Positions 1 to 11,382 of a DNA stretch of 64,000 nucleotides are shown piece by piece. Within the stretch, counting starts at the first letter, position 1. Each line of letters opens with the position of its first letter. Below the pieces are notes generated by a model. The model had not been told where the DNA came from and did no database searches. It was given only the letters and a program-made list of their open reading frames with translations. The stretch is from Lytechinus pictus (Eukaryota > Echinodermata > Echinoidea > Temnopleuroida > Toxopneustidae), in assembly GCF_037042905.1 (NCBI RefSeq), contig NC_087252.1, positions 28,262,994-28,326,993 of the forward strand, in the 5' to 3' direction. The translations under genes and the position numbers were made by a program.

Positions 1-1390
1 TAACCATGGTTGTAACCATGGTTTCACAGTAGTATAAAAACAATGGTTAGGAAACCTTGGTTTAACTCCCGTTCTACTAAGGTTGGAAATCAATGTTATA
101 AAACCATGATTTAAACCATGGTTTTATGATAGCATAAAAACAGTATTTATAATACCATGGTTAAAATTCTGTTTTACCAAGGTTGACAACGACGGTTATA
201 CACCATGATTTTAACCATGGTTTTAAGATAGTTTGAAAATGATGGTTATATAACCATGGTTTTAACCGTGGTTTAATGAGAGTGTAAAAACAGTGGTTAC
301 AAAACCATGGTTAAATTTCCGTTTTACCAAGGTTGAAAACGACGGTTATACACCATGATTTTAACCATGGTTTTAAGATAGTTTGAAAATGATGGTTATA
401 TAACCATGGTTTTAACCGTGGTTTAATGAAAGTGTAAAAACAGTGGTTACAATACCATGGTTAAATTTCCGTTTTACCAAGGTTGAAAACGACGGTTATA
501 CACCATGATTTTAACCATGGTTTTATGATAGTTTGAAAATGATTGTTATATAGCCATGGTTTTAACCATGGTTTAATGAAAGTGTAAAAACAGTGGTTAC
601 AATACCATGGTTAAATTTCCGTTTTACCATGGTTGAAAACGATGGTTATACACCATGATTTTAACCATTGTTTTATGATAGTTTGAAAATGATTGTTATA
701 TAACCATGGTTTTATCCGTGGTTCAATGAAAGTGTAAAAACAGTGGTTACAATTAATACCATGGTTAAATTTCCGTTTTACCATGGTTGAAAACGATGGT
801 TATACACCATGATTTTAACCATGGTTTTATAATAGTTTGAAAATTATGGTTATATAACCATGGTTTTAACCGTGGTTTTATGAAAGTGTAAAAACAGTGG
901 TTACAATACCATGGTTAAATTTCCGTTTTACCATGGTTGAAAACGACTGTTATACACCATGATTTTAACCATGGTTTTATGATAGTTTGAAAATTATGGT
1001 TATATAACCATGGTTTTAACCGTGGTTTAATGAAAGTGTCAAAACAGTGGTTACAAAACCATGGTTAAACATTCGTCTTAGCAAGGTTGAAAACGACGGT
1101 TATAAACCATGATTTTAACCATGGTTTTAAGATAGTTTGAAAATGATGGTTATATAACCATGGTTTTAACCGTGGTTTAATGAAAGTGTAAAAACAGTGG
1201 TTACAAAACCATGGTTAAATTTGCGTTTTACCAAGGTTGAAAACGACGGTTATACACCATGATTTTAACCATGGTTTTATGATAGTTTGAAAATGATTGT
1301 TATATAACCATGGTTTTAACCGTGGTTTAATGAAAGTGTAAAAACATTGGTTACAAAACCATGATTAAATTCCCGTTTTACCAAGGTACT
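1..1390. repeat. 150-bp tandem satellite built on AACCATGGTT
   Basis: The phrase GTTTGAAAAT recurs at 231, 381, 531 and 681 and GTTTGA at 835, 985, 1135 and 1285, so the period is 150 bp with one 4-bp insertion. Each unit carries several copies of the palindrome AACCATGGTT and relatives. The array runs off the left edge and stops about 25 bp before an inverted terminus at 1416. No coding potential is visible. Confidence 0.93.
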
Positions 1391-1429
1391 AACTTTGTTA
1401 GTCTGGGCCTATAAACCCTGATAGCAGAC

Positions 1430-1910
1430 ACGGTCGTAATGACGTCATTAACTGATCGTAAAGTGGTAATACTCGTCATGTCGTCGTATTTATGACGTTT
1501 TTACGACGTCATTTTGACGACTTAGAATGGCAACTTTCATTTGCATTTTTATTTGACCAGATTATGATGTGATTTTGACGTCATTTACTGACCAATTTAC
1601 GACAAGTAAATTTGCTCGCTTATATGACCAGATTATGACGTGATTACGACGTCATTTACTGACCAATTTACGACAAGTAAATTTGCTTTCTTATATGACC
1701 AGATTATTACGTGATTACGACGTCATTTATCGACCAATCTGCAACAAATGAATTTGCATTTTTATATGACCACATTATGACGTGATTATGACATCATTTA
1801 TTTACCAAACAACGACACAGAAATTTGCGTTTTCATATGACCACATTACGACGTGATTATGACATCAAATTTTACCAATCAACGACGAGGAAATTTACAA
1901 GTTTAATTTC
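1430..1910. repeat. Subterminal 71-bp tandem repeats, left end of the 13.1-kb element
   Basis: The phrase GACCA(G/C)ATTA starts at 1555, 1626, 1697, 1768 and 1839, exactly 71 bp apart. Units contain TGACGTGATTACGACGTCAT-like words, i.e. repeated CRE-like TGACGTCA cores. A less regular ACGTC-rich stretch (1430-1554) links the array to the inverted terminus at 1416. Confidence 0.85.
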
Positions 1911-2269
1911 AAAGCCACATACTATTTTGCCATTTTTTCAACCTTGCCATGTTAGCAAGGCTATTTCTACATATAAAAGGAAAAGTAAAACTAAAAAAAA
2001 AATAGTACATAATTTTTTTTATTTTAGGTTAAGTATATAATTCTTCAAAGAAAAAAAGTTTCAAAAGCAGTGGCAAAAATAATCATTTCTTAACTGGTTG
2101 CCAACCAAACCAAACAAGAGGAAGCTTTTTATGTCAAAGAAGTTTGTATCTATTTTAAAACTTTTTTTTTTCGCAAGTGGTGTCATGCCCCGGTGTCATG
2201 CAAACCTCCTATCTAGTTAGCTCACCCCCCCCCCCATGCACGCCCCCCCGGGCTCACCCCCTATAAAAA
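1911..2269. other. AT-rich spacer ending in C-tract DNA
   Basis: No gene is seen. The left half is A/T-rich with homopolymer runs; the right half contains C tracts near 2227-2250 directly before a CpG-rich segment. Confidence 0.6.
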
Positions 2270-2535
2270 ATTCATGATCCGCAGAATTAATTCGCCGCCG
2301 GGCGTCGAGCCTGCGCATGCGCGCTGCACTGCATGCAACTGGCGCACGTCGAGTCGCAACCATTTAATTTGAAAAAGGAATGCGCCCGTTTTTCGCCGTA
2401 AATGTTGCTGCCCAATTTTGGATCGAGAATTAAGTGCGACGAAGATGGCCATTAATAATAGTTCTACTACTTTAAGAACACGGTTCAGATTTGGATAACG
2501 ACTTCGAAGGCATTCGCAGGAGACCAAACAGTAAG
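2270..2535 (+). promoter_or_regulatory. CpG-rich promoter-like segment with an NRF1 palindrome and a downstream splice donor
   Basis: CpG density rises sharply over the background. GCGCATGCGC, the consensus palindrome of NRF-1, lies at 2313-2322. A consensus donor GTAAGT follows at 2531-2536, about 210 bp downstream, so this could be a promoter plus first non-coding exon on the plus strand. The only ATG with reasonable context (2444) opens an 18-codon frame. No transcript evidence is available. Confidence 0.35.
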
Positions 2536-2689
2536 TTAGATAACCATCTTCTAAGATTTTCTTTTCGGAGCGCGGCTTTCCTTTGGCTTCAGATTTCGTG
2601 CACTGACACTACCCGGCCGGGGTGGCTGCCCCGAGCGCCGGCATGCTGAATAGGACAGGCTGCGCTGGTGGGCTCAGGGCCCAAGTCTG

Positions 2690-3045
2690 CACAGACACAG
2701 TGCACACTTTAAGGTAAATGCCAGTTGTGGTAACGATATCAAAATGAATTCGTACAGAATCCAATGAAATGACCACCAAAGTGTCTGTCTATATTTATAA
2801 ATAATATACCGTATGTGCCAAAGGATTCTGGAAGAAATTGTGTAATTGCTGCGAAATAAGCAAAAAAAGCACAGGATTCGGGTCAACTCGAGCCAAGGCA
2901 AGCGTCGGGACATTAATCAGAGCAATAATAACTGTCCCACGTAGTCTTATCTGTGTTGGTGATCTTCAGTTTGAACATTTTTCAGCGTAGATTTCAAGAT
3001 TTCACAAAGTTCAGTTTATGTAACTGTACCAGATCTACATGTATA
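2690..3045. repeat. Dispersed repeat, diverged relative of copies at 12105-12580 and 12595-13421
   Basis: Shared phrases in the same order include AGAATCCAA, TGTGTAATTGCTG, CACTGTCCCAC, TCTGTGTTGGTGATC and TTTCACAAAG. The two copies near 12-13 kb are closer to each other than to this one. No ORF is conserved among copies. Confidence 0.7.
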
Positions 3046-3129
3046 CCCAGTTGTTGTGTGTCCGGACATCAGGTTGTGTGTCCGGACGATCAATTTTATT
3101 TAGAAAGCACAAAGAAGAATTGTACAGGA

Positions 3130-3424
3130 AACCCGCGCATGCGCAGTACGCTCGTTCGATCGCCAGAGTAGTGCGTGACGTCATGTTTCATTCACAAATC
3201 TTGAGCTGTGATCTCATTGGGTGTTTTGGCTCTCATTTGCATATTTTCCCATAATACAAAACCTATGTAGTGCGAGAATTTTCTCTGCGAACCACCGATC
3301 AACCTCATACTAAACACGACGTATTTCCTTCAAGATTTCGAGTTGAAAATCTCATTTTCTTCATACGGTGTAGCTACATTACCTCGGAAAATCTGATGAT
3401 ATTTTGCGGACTTCTCGTCATTTG
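3130..3424 (+). promoter_or_regulatory. Promoter-like cluster (NRF1, CRE, CCAAT, octamer) with a downstream splice donor
   Basis: Within about 110 bp there are GCGCATGCGC (3135-3144, NRF-1), TGACGTCA (3176-3183, full CRE), ATTGG (3216-3220, inverted CCAAT) and ATTTGCAT (3235-3242, octamer). A strong donor TTTG|GTAAGT lies at 3424/3425, as expected for a short first exon. The order and spacing resemble a TATA-less animal promoter. Which gene it would serve is unknown; the next exon-like plus-strand sequence is at 10069. Confidence 0.45.
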
Positions 3425-4637
3425 GTAAGTCATATTTTTGAAGATATTTACCGTCGAGAAGTGAAAATCGCACGACTGTGTTCGTTGTTTACTGTGTGTC
3501 AATGTGTGCAAAGTGTATGTGAGCGACATGTATTGGTACAGAGCGACATACGGAAAACCGTCTACACCGAGGTTTATTTTGTGAACTGTTTTGCGGTGGT
3601 GTTTGTGCTTAGTCCGCAATGGTGTATATAAAGCATGGCGTACGTTGTGTTGTGATCGGGCTTCGCTCGGTTGTTCGTGCATGGTTCGTGAATGGCTGTG
3701 GAATGTGTGTGAGCTCGGCCATGCGGCCTTGGGGCGTGTATGTAATGAATGGCAGCTGCACCTGTTGTTGTGTATGGCTCTGAAATTGAAGCTCTGCTTG
3801 TATTAATGGAATGGCGAATATCATACTCGTAGTATTTTAGGAATATAATTATAAGTTTGGGCATTTTATTTGTTGGAACTTTCGCGATACTGATTTAACT
3901 TCTAAAACTGGACACTGTTTTTATTTTTTTCGGTAAGGCCAGGGACAGTCAATCGTCAATGGAATTTTTGAGACATGATGATATCAATAATTAGACCCTA
4001 AAATACAGGAAATTGAATTGAAAAATAATGCAAATTATAATCACTGAAGTGCTGAAGTGTACCAAATTGATATGGATGGAGATTGATTTTGATTTTGTTT
4101 CCTTCAGTATTTGTTTTGCAAAAATCATAAATATTTTCCTGCCCTGTTCTTTTTCTTATCTATTTTCTTTTTAAATCTTTGAATGACCAATTATGACATT
4201 AGCAATAAATCAAACTCAAAAGTTAAAACTATGGTCTATTTTCATTGTATAATTTACAGCATATAATCCGAAGATGACTGACTGACACTGCTTGAAAGAC
4301 TGTTGTTCACAAGACCCAAACGGAGCAAAGGTCGAGAGCTACAAGTTCATATCGCATTTTACAACTGCTCAAGAAGGTGAAGGATTGGGGATCACTAAAT
4401 CAAGACGATATAAAAACAATTTTATTGTCTTATGAGATAATCTTTCAACTTTATTTTTACTTAAAATTGAATAAGTGAATAATTAAAAAAAGTTATGAAT
4501 ATGATGCTGAGAAGGGTCGAAAAACAGTTTCTGTTAACAATGATGCACTGTAAAATGCTATTTATATGTATGGTCATAATATTCTTGTGATTTATTTGTA
4601 ATTAATTTATGTATTATGTTGTTTCTTTGTTAAAATA
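3425..4637. other. Non-coding spacer
   Basis: Apart from short overlapping ORFs on both strands at 3404-3864, which look like chance, this is AT-rich DNA without a recognisable gene or repeat. Confidence 0.5.
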
Positions 4638-4845
4638 TAATTCAAACAACGTTGTTTAATATGTGAATTGCATAGTAGTTGTTTAAACATTTTAAGTGTT
4701 TAACAACTTTATAAACAACAAAGTTTTATAAACTCTAATATTTAATTATCAATAAATAAAGCATGATTGTTTCAGATTTTAAACACTTTATTAAACTGTT
4801 TAAACTACTATGGGATTCATGTAGTAAACAGCATTGTTTGAATTA
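4638..4845. mobile_element. Palindromic MITE with TAATTCAAACAA ends
   Basis: TAATTCAAACAA at 4638-4649 is matched in inverse at 4834-4845, and the pairing continues inward (GTAGTTGTTTAAACA against TGTTTAAACTACTA). It is 208 bp, non-coding and could fold into one long hairpin. Confidence 0.8.
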
Positions 4846-5138
4846 TTATCATATGCTCAATAAATTCTTATGCATTAAATTTGCCTTTAATAAGAGTTTC
4901 CAGTTCAGTATGAATTATTAAAAACATGGAATTCTGGAAGGACATTCACTTTCACGGAATATAGTAAAACGCTGTTTTAACTAAAAATTATCATGAAAAG
5001 AATAATGAAAATCATCAAGATAAATCAAAGCCAAACTGTAAAGTGTAAGCAAACCCTATATCATGATTTCTTTTAATAAAGATTTTAACAATTTGCAACT
5101 GCATCAACTTTACTATTTTAATGTCAGTTTATTACACC

Positions 5139-5289
5139 AGTCACATTTCCCCTATACGGCGGCCGTACGGCAAGTCGAAAACGGCAGTTTAACATTATTT
5201 TGTACCAGTGTTGTATACATAGTTTGAAAGAAATGAATAAAACGGCTGTTTTCGACTCGCTGTACGACCGCCGTTGAGCAAATGTGACT
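5139..5289. mobile_element. Palindromic MITE, AGTCACATTT family (copy 1)
   Basis: AGTCACATTT and its inverse AAATGTGACT bound 151 bp. Just inside are CGGCCGTACGGC...GTCGAAAAC and the inverse GTTTTCGACTCGCTGTACG. The same structure recurs at 5503-5683 and 45375-45494. Confidence 0.85.
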
Positions 5290-5502
5290 ACTAAGGACGT
5301 CAAATTTTATAGAACATATTTTAATAGAAAACTGGAAAGGATTGATATTAAGTCCAACGAAATTACTTAAAGCCAGATTTATTCTCAAATTGATCAATAA
5401 ATTTACCCCATACTTTCTACATCTTTTGAAATTGTGATTTAATTTTCTGAATGCGTGTTTGGTTCTGTCAACCATTGTTTTTCATGTCGATGACAGACTC
5501 GT

Positions 5503-5683
5503 ACCTCGGTCACATTTGCCGCACGGCTAGTCGAAAACAGTATTTTTATTCATTTTTATATTGTACATAATCTTACATGTACAAATTAAATCTTACATGT
5601 ATAATGTAGCTGGTACAAAAACAATATTAAAACGACTGTTTCGACTCGCCGTACGGCCGCCGTAGAGCAAATGTGACCGAGGT
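5503..5683. mobile_element. Palindromic MITE, GTCACATTTG family (copy 2)
   Basis: ACCTCGGTCACATTT at the left and AAATGTGACCGAGGT at the right are exact inverses. The interior has GTCGAAAAC and TTTCGACTCGCCGTACGGC like its two relatives. It is non-coding. Confidence 0.85.
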
Positions 5684-5921
5684 GTAAGGACCATAGCCCC
5701 TCGGTCCGTGAAATCCCAAGATGAATTGTTTGCAGGCCTTCAAATAATTAATGGACATCTGCATTCATTAGACGGGGTCCCAAACTTCTCTGTAATACAT
5801 TAAATGTTTTTCAATTTCGGATAAAATATAACTTTCATAATTAATAGCTTCCTGTTAAAGTTTATGATTCGTATCCAATTATTTTCCGTTTAATATGAAT
5901 TAAAAGTATTTACATTCGTAT

Positions 5922-6180
5922 CAGGAGCGGATCCAGGATTTTTCGAAGGGGGGAGGGCACGTTTTCCCCGAGGAAAAAATTGACAAGCAAAACAAAAAAA
6001 ATAGAAAAGGGTTTCAACCAAAAATAATTAAGGGGATTTTGGTCTTCACTATCGGAGGGGGGGGGGCGCACGCTTCTGTTTACCACTATTTTTACATTAC
6101 AAATTTTACTTGTGCCTCTGAATGGTGGGGGGGGGGGGTGCGCACGGGCCGGCTGTGCCCCCCCCCCCGATCCACCGGTG
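5922..6180. mobile_element. MITE-like segment with C/G tracts (CAGGAGCGGATCCAGG end)
   Basis: The left end CAGGAGCGGATCCAGG roughly mirrors the right end GATCCACCGGTG. The interior is dominated by long G and C tracts and the phrase TTGACAAGCAA, also seen in inverse in the hAT-like MITEs at 14685 and 55958. No clear target duplication was found. Confidence 0.5.
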
Positions 6181-8102
6181 ATTTTTATTGTTCTTTGTTC
6201 ACCCATGATCACGAATGTTTTAATAATGCATACATAATTTTTAAAATATACGATTATAAATGTCTTGTAAGTAGTTTGACAGGCCTAATTCTTTTTGCAT
6301 ACCACACTTATGGAGCTACTGTTGCTACTCTACATCAGCGTGTAGTGTACGAGAGAGAGAAGGGGGGGGGGGTAGGAGCTAGGGTCGCAAAGAGCGATCG
6401 AGCGAAAGAGGAAGGGGTCCAGAAATGAAGAGGGGATGTTGAGATCATGTGTGTGTGTTGGGGGGGGGGGGGTGTTCGAGGCGAATGTTGTCACTGCTGA
6501 TCACGATGATGGTTGATAAATCTTCACATCTTAATTTTGGCGATTTGGGAAATGTTTTCTTATACCATGGGTGTGGAGAGGTGAGTGATTCAGTAAATTT
6601 CAATAGAAGTTCAGTTTTAAAGTTACAGAAGAGAATTTCACCCTATGACGGGAATTCGGGAAACATCATTTTCAAGCAATACTAATTCGATCACGTGCCA
6701 TCGGCTTTAGGGCCGAGTGTTCTCGTTCACATTTAAACTTTCATTTCATAAATAGGTACTCTTACAAATTAGGCCGATGCCGTTGTAAAGATAACTATTT
6801 GAAGCGTTATTCAAATATAAAATGACAATTGAAATTGAAAAATAATTCATCGAAATTCCCAACGATATTCAAATAAAAATATCAACTTATGTAGATCTAT
6901 AGGGATGAACAGACGAAATACAAGCTTTAACGTTTAGACAAATCAATTAACTTGAAATCCATATCATTCGATGAATTGTTCAATTCCATCATATGCTTCA
7001 TGGAGTCTAATTGTCATACTGTTGTTTCTTTTGGGATCTATTGAATCACGTACCCCTCCCGATACAAGGTATAGGTTTCCCAATCACCACAGATAACATT
7101 ACATAACCCATGTGGTATCTTATTTACATTGTTAGGTACTGACGACATCTTCATAAATACATTCACAATTATTTCATGAAATGTCACCATTGCCGTGGCT
7201 GTGACATGTTAAAGCCTGAAAGCTATTACATAAAATATTTTGTGCACTTTGATATATTATAGAGGTCAGATATTCTTGTCAACTAATATATACATTCCAT
7301 ATTATGCAACGTGTTTCAAAATGTGTAAGAAAATTACATTACCATCAGCATTCAGATTATTAGTCCATGATTAGAGCAGGGAGATCGGAGTCTACCCTTT
7401 TTTGGAATTTCTATTTTTTCAGCACATCGAAGTGAGGAAAAAAACACCAAAACAATGACATCACGTTGAGACCCTATACAATATTGGTGTTAATGATAAC
7501 CAATTATTGTAAATTTAGGACTGAGGGTATTGGGAGAGATCGAGAGTATTTCATTTTCCAATAAAATACAAAAGTAGAATATTTTCATGAACATGAACGA
7601 AATAAACAAAAAGTTAAAAGCTCAATATTTTTATAGAATTGTTCAGTAGAACAATAATACTAGCTGTAATAATGTTGAAAACCTTTCAGTCAATGTTTAC
7701 ATGTGTTTCATCAATCTCAATATATTGACAATGAAAATAAGTTTTTAATACAGAAATATATTTCATATGACTATAGTGAATTTTGAATAATCATTTAGAT
7801 CGTTGATTAAACCACCTTCCTGAAAACAATCACTTTGATATCTCCTGTAAAATACATTTTAGATAAAAAATATTTTCTGTTAAAATTGATTGCTAAGATT
7901 CCTGTCTGAAAAGTGATGACACAGCCTAGCTCAAGTAAAAGTGCATAATACAAATATATTGAATACTCATGACATTGTCCAGCAAAAAGAAAATTGTCAA
8001 ATAGTTAATGAAAAATGATTGAATTATAAACCAACAATTAAGTCAAATAAAATATGAAAATTATAACACACAATCAGGTCACATTCGTTCTCACTCTCGT
8101 AG
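6181..8102. other. Non-coding AT-rich spacer with G tracts
   Basis: G runs lie near 6364 and 6460. Small ORFs across 6039-6685 depend on these runs and have no recognisable domain. The rest is AT-rich and featureless to me. Confidence 0.5.
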
Positions 8103-9142
8103 TTGTGGGGGGGGGGGGGGTTGGGCGTCCGGACACTATTTTTTAAGGCTTCTTTTTCGTCTTTGCATTACACTGTAAGTATGAATTCAATGGTTGTACT
8201 CATCTTGTTCTCTATAATATTTCCTAATATCTTGTACTAAAAATTGAAGAAACTTCGCTTGTAAATTTTTCTATATGACTTTCTAAAAGTGATCGTCCGG
8301 ACACACAACCTGTCCAGACATACACAGGGTAGACTCATGCTAGTCTAGAAGCACTCCCACACTCCAGACAAAGTGTCACATGAATTCTCGTGAGCACACA
8401 AAAAATACAAAATATATGCTCTTATAGAATGTACTGCCTTTTATAGTTCAAACATCCTACAATTACACCCTTTTTGAACATCAAATGATTCTATTAAAAA
8501 ACAAAGTTAATTTGTAGGACATTAATATACATGCATGAAGTCTGCGCCGAGCATCTAATCAAAAGGCAGTCTATCAGGAAATTCATTTATCGCGGAGGCA
8601 ACGCAGAATTCAGTACAGTCAAGTATCCATGTACATTATATATACGCTGTGCACTGTACTCTATGCAAATACAATTTATGCAAGCGGCCTTCGGCCTTGC
8701 GTAACCCGATGAAAACCACATGTTTTGCTTAGACTTCGGACCCTGCCTGCCGAAGTGCCGATATCATCCGAACATGTGCCCGAAATCTACACGCTGGCAT
8801 CTTTACCCGACAGAGTGTAGTGCTCCGTGAGTCTGCCGATCGCGCGGTGTAAAGATTCTCACACACAGCGCTGGGCGAGGAAGGGAAGAGGGTCGCGCGA
8901 TCAGCCAATCAGCGTGCAGGGAATCCGTCTACTGTGTGCCTATGGGGAAAGTTCTATGTGGAAAGTAATTTGGAAAAATTTACAAGCGAAGTTTCATCAA
9001 TTTTTAGTTTAAAATGTTAGGAAATATTAGAGAGAACAAAATCGAAGATGATTATAACTATTGAATTCATATTTTTAGTGTAATCCAAAGACAAAAAAGA
9101 AGGCTTCAAAAATATAAAGTGTCCGGACACCCGATCCCCCAT
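8103..9142. mobile_element. 1.0-kb non-autonomous element with GTCCGGACAC inverted ends
   Basis: A G tract, GTCCGGACAC and AAGGCTTCTTTTTCGTCTTTG at the left are mirrored at the right by CAAAGACAAAAAAGAAGGC, GTCCGGACAC and a C tract. The inverted similarity extends about 170 bp inward (ACTTCGCTTGTAAATTT against AAATTTACAAGCGAAGT). The centre is GC-richer and includes CAGCCAATCAGCG, a CCAAT-box context. Fragments of the family are at 3057-3110 and 27233-27285. No transposase is present. Confidence 0.82.
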
Positions 9143-10068
9143 CCTACTATGTAGATCCTCGATGATATACCGTACTGACAATTTTTTTAATCCTAAATCT
9201 ACCGGGGTATTTAGATTCTTGTCATTCCGGGGGGGGGGGGGGGGTATTATTGCCCCCCCCCCCCTTATAAGATCTCGGCCGTGGATTGCACGATCACAAC
9301 GAAAATTTGCATGATGGTAGAGAATGACGTAATCTACGTAGTTGCATTGGTAAATTTCACTGAATTCATATTTTTTTTTTAATATGAATTAATTATGCTA
9401 ATTTATTCATGAAATCATACTTTTTGCTCTGATTCACTAAATAAAGCTCCTAGAATGCTATTTTTGGGGTGAAAATATTCTTTATAGCACTCCTAACAAT
9501 TGTGAATGAAAAAAAATCTGGTACCAAGACCGATTTCTTATGTATTTTTTTTTTTTTTAAATCATGTATTTCTTTGTTTTTTTACATTTTGTTTTTTATT
9601 GTATTTTCGATGGAAATCGTTCTAGACTTAATTCTAATCATAAACAAGGCAAAATTAATTAAGTTTAATCAGTAAAAGTAGAAATAATGATAAATTTATG
9701 AATTTTGGCTAAATACACAATTTGCATTGGATTTGTACATGAAATCATGTTTATGAGCAATTTGGGGTCTGACATACACTTACATAATGTTGCGTAACGT
9801 CGTAACCGCGTACCCGGGCGTCACAAATTTGGTCTCAAAATTTGCGCGAGACTTGAAAGTAAAAAGTCAGTGAGCGGCGCGATCAAAATTTTTTGCGCGA
9901 TAGCGTAGTGATGAAATTTGTTGAAGGAGGGGGGTCAAATTGACCCCCCCCTCCCCAGTTTAATAAGGGTTAAGGGCGTCACATGAAATGCCCTATATTC
10001 ATTATTTTTCTACCAAAAGCACCATTTTGAGTAAGATTTTTAATGAATAGATCTGTTTGACATTTCAG
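9143..10068. other. Non-coding spacer with a G-tract/C-tract hairpin
   Basis: A G run and a C run about 9230-9265 face each other across TATTATT and could pair. Otherwise AT-rich; the small ORF at 9469-9675 is low complexity. Confidence 0.5.
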
Positions 10069-10234
10069 GAGAAAGAGAGGGAGACACAAAACCACCTGTC
10101 TCGGTGTCACACATGAGGAGTTGAGGAGGAGATGAAGTCAGTGAATGTGACCAGAAGAAGGCCCAGAATCGCTGGATGCCAGGAGTGGAGATCCTTCGTT
10201 GCTGCCCTACATGATAGGAGGCATCGGGCAGTAG
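10069..10234 (+). pseudogene. Exon-like fragment with a WRSFVAAL motif, possibly a LINE ORF2 tail
   Basis: The segment is bounded by a good acceptor (CATTTCAG, 10061-10068) and a consensus donor (GTAAGT at 10235). One frame opened by the ATG at 10132 reads through RRRPRIAGCQEWRSFVAAL and, if spliced to 11060, continues a few residues to a TGA at 11071-11073, shortly before AATAAA at 11092. The W-R-S/x-V-A-A-L ending resembles the last residues of some non-LTR retrotransposon ORF2 proteins, from memory only. The same frame has a TGA upstream in the exon, so either this is a short terminal coding piece or a decayed LINE. Confidence 0.35.
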
Positions 10235-11059
10235 GTAAGTTAGAAGGCTATTTCAGATGTAAAGCCTTTTTTTGGGGGGGGGGGGTCATTGGGAATCTCT
10301 ATTATCAGAATCACGCAGATTTGGGTGTGCACAAACTCGGGGCACCTTATAATCTGTTAATGGTCCTGACTGTACTTCGAGGACTCTGTGATATTTTTTC
10401 ATTGTATTTTCATTCACGGAGCCTAGACAAGTCGCTGTTGCCTGTAGAACTTTGTACACTAAGATGGATTTCCCTAGAAAATCCACCCTTCCCACAATAA
10501 TTTTGGGGCAAACATTTAATTTGTCCAATTTGTAAGCTTTTGTACTCTAAATGCATACAAAGGCTTAAAAAATGTTAATTGTTGGAAGGTAAAAATTTTG
10601 AAGGATCACTTTCTTACAATTCCCACGCTATATAACGCAATGACATGAACTTTAACTCGAGTGACGTACGTATGCAAGAAATACAGAATTGGTGCACATG
10701 CATAGCTGATTGATTCATTGTGCTAGTACTGGTACTAGATCGGTTTGGACGTTCTAATTTCAATGACAAGTTTAGATGGTAAATTGGCGCTAGCTAATAA
10801 AAATTTTGCATTTGGTCGATCTCGCGATGCCAGAAAACTAATTCCACCTCAAAATTTGTCAGATTTTTTTTTCAAAATATATATTTAATTGATCCTTGAC
10901 CTGAATTTAAGCCAAATCAGGCATAGGGAATGGCTGTATTTCAGCCTCGAAGTTCGATATTCGATATTAATATTGAAACCATCTAGTTTTTAATGAAGAT
11001 TAATAAATAGTTTATGTAGAAAAAGTTTTTATGTTTCTCCTCTTCTGTTATTTTTGCAG

Positions 11060-11097
11060 ATGCTGTAATTTGAAACGGAAGGTGTCCTGCCAATAAA
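11060..11097 (+). other. Possible terminal exon with poly(A) signal
   Basis: The acceptor TTTTTGCAG ends at 11059. Joined in phase to the donor at 10235 it gives four more codons and TGA, and AATAAA follows at 11092-11097. Evidence is limited to splice-site fit and the poly(A) hexamer. Confidence 0.25.
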
Positions 11098-11382
11098 TTT
11101 TCATCCCACCTGAACTGCCTTGCCTGCTTGCACCCAGTCATCTGTTCCTGAGCATTTTCATTTTCCTCTATTTTTCATCATCGTTTGTTTCGGCCTGTAT
11201 GAAGTGAATTTCACATTGATTGGTGGAGCTGCTAAGTTGGCATTACAGGGCCACGCCGGGGTATGATCCTTTGGGTTGAACATCATGACTGCTAGTTGGT
11301 CGGCAAAGGTGATGGGATCGATCAATGTCACATGGAGTATTAAAGATCGATACCAATCTGCTTTGCTACATTTCGAACAATC

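Noticed and set aside
1-1390. CRISPR-like array
   Set aside because: Units are contiguous 150-bp satellite repeats without unique spacers, in a eukaryotic genome.
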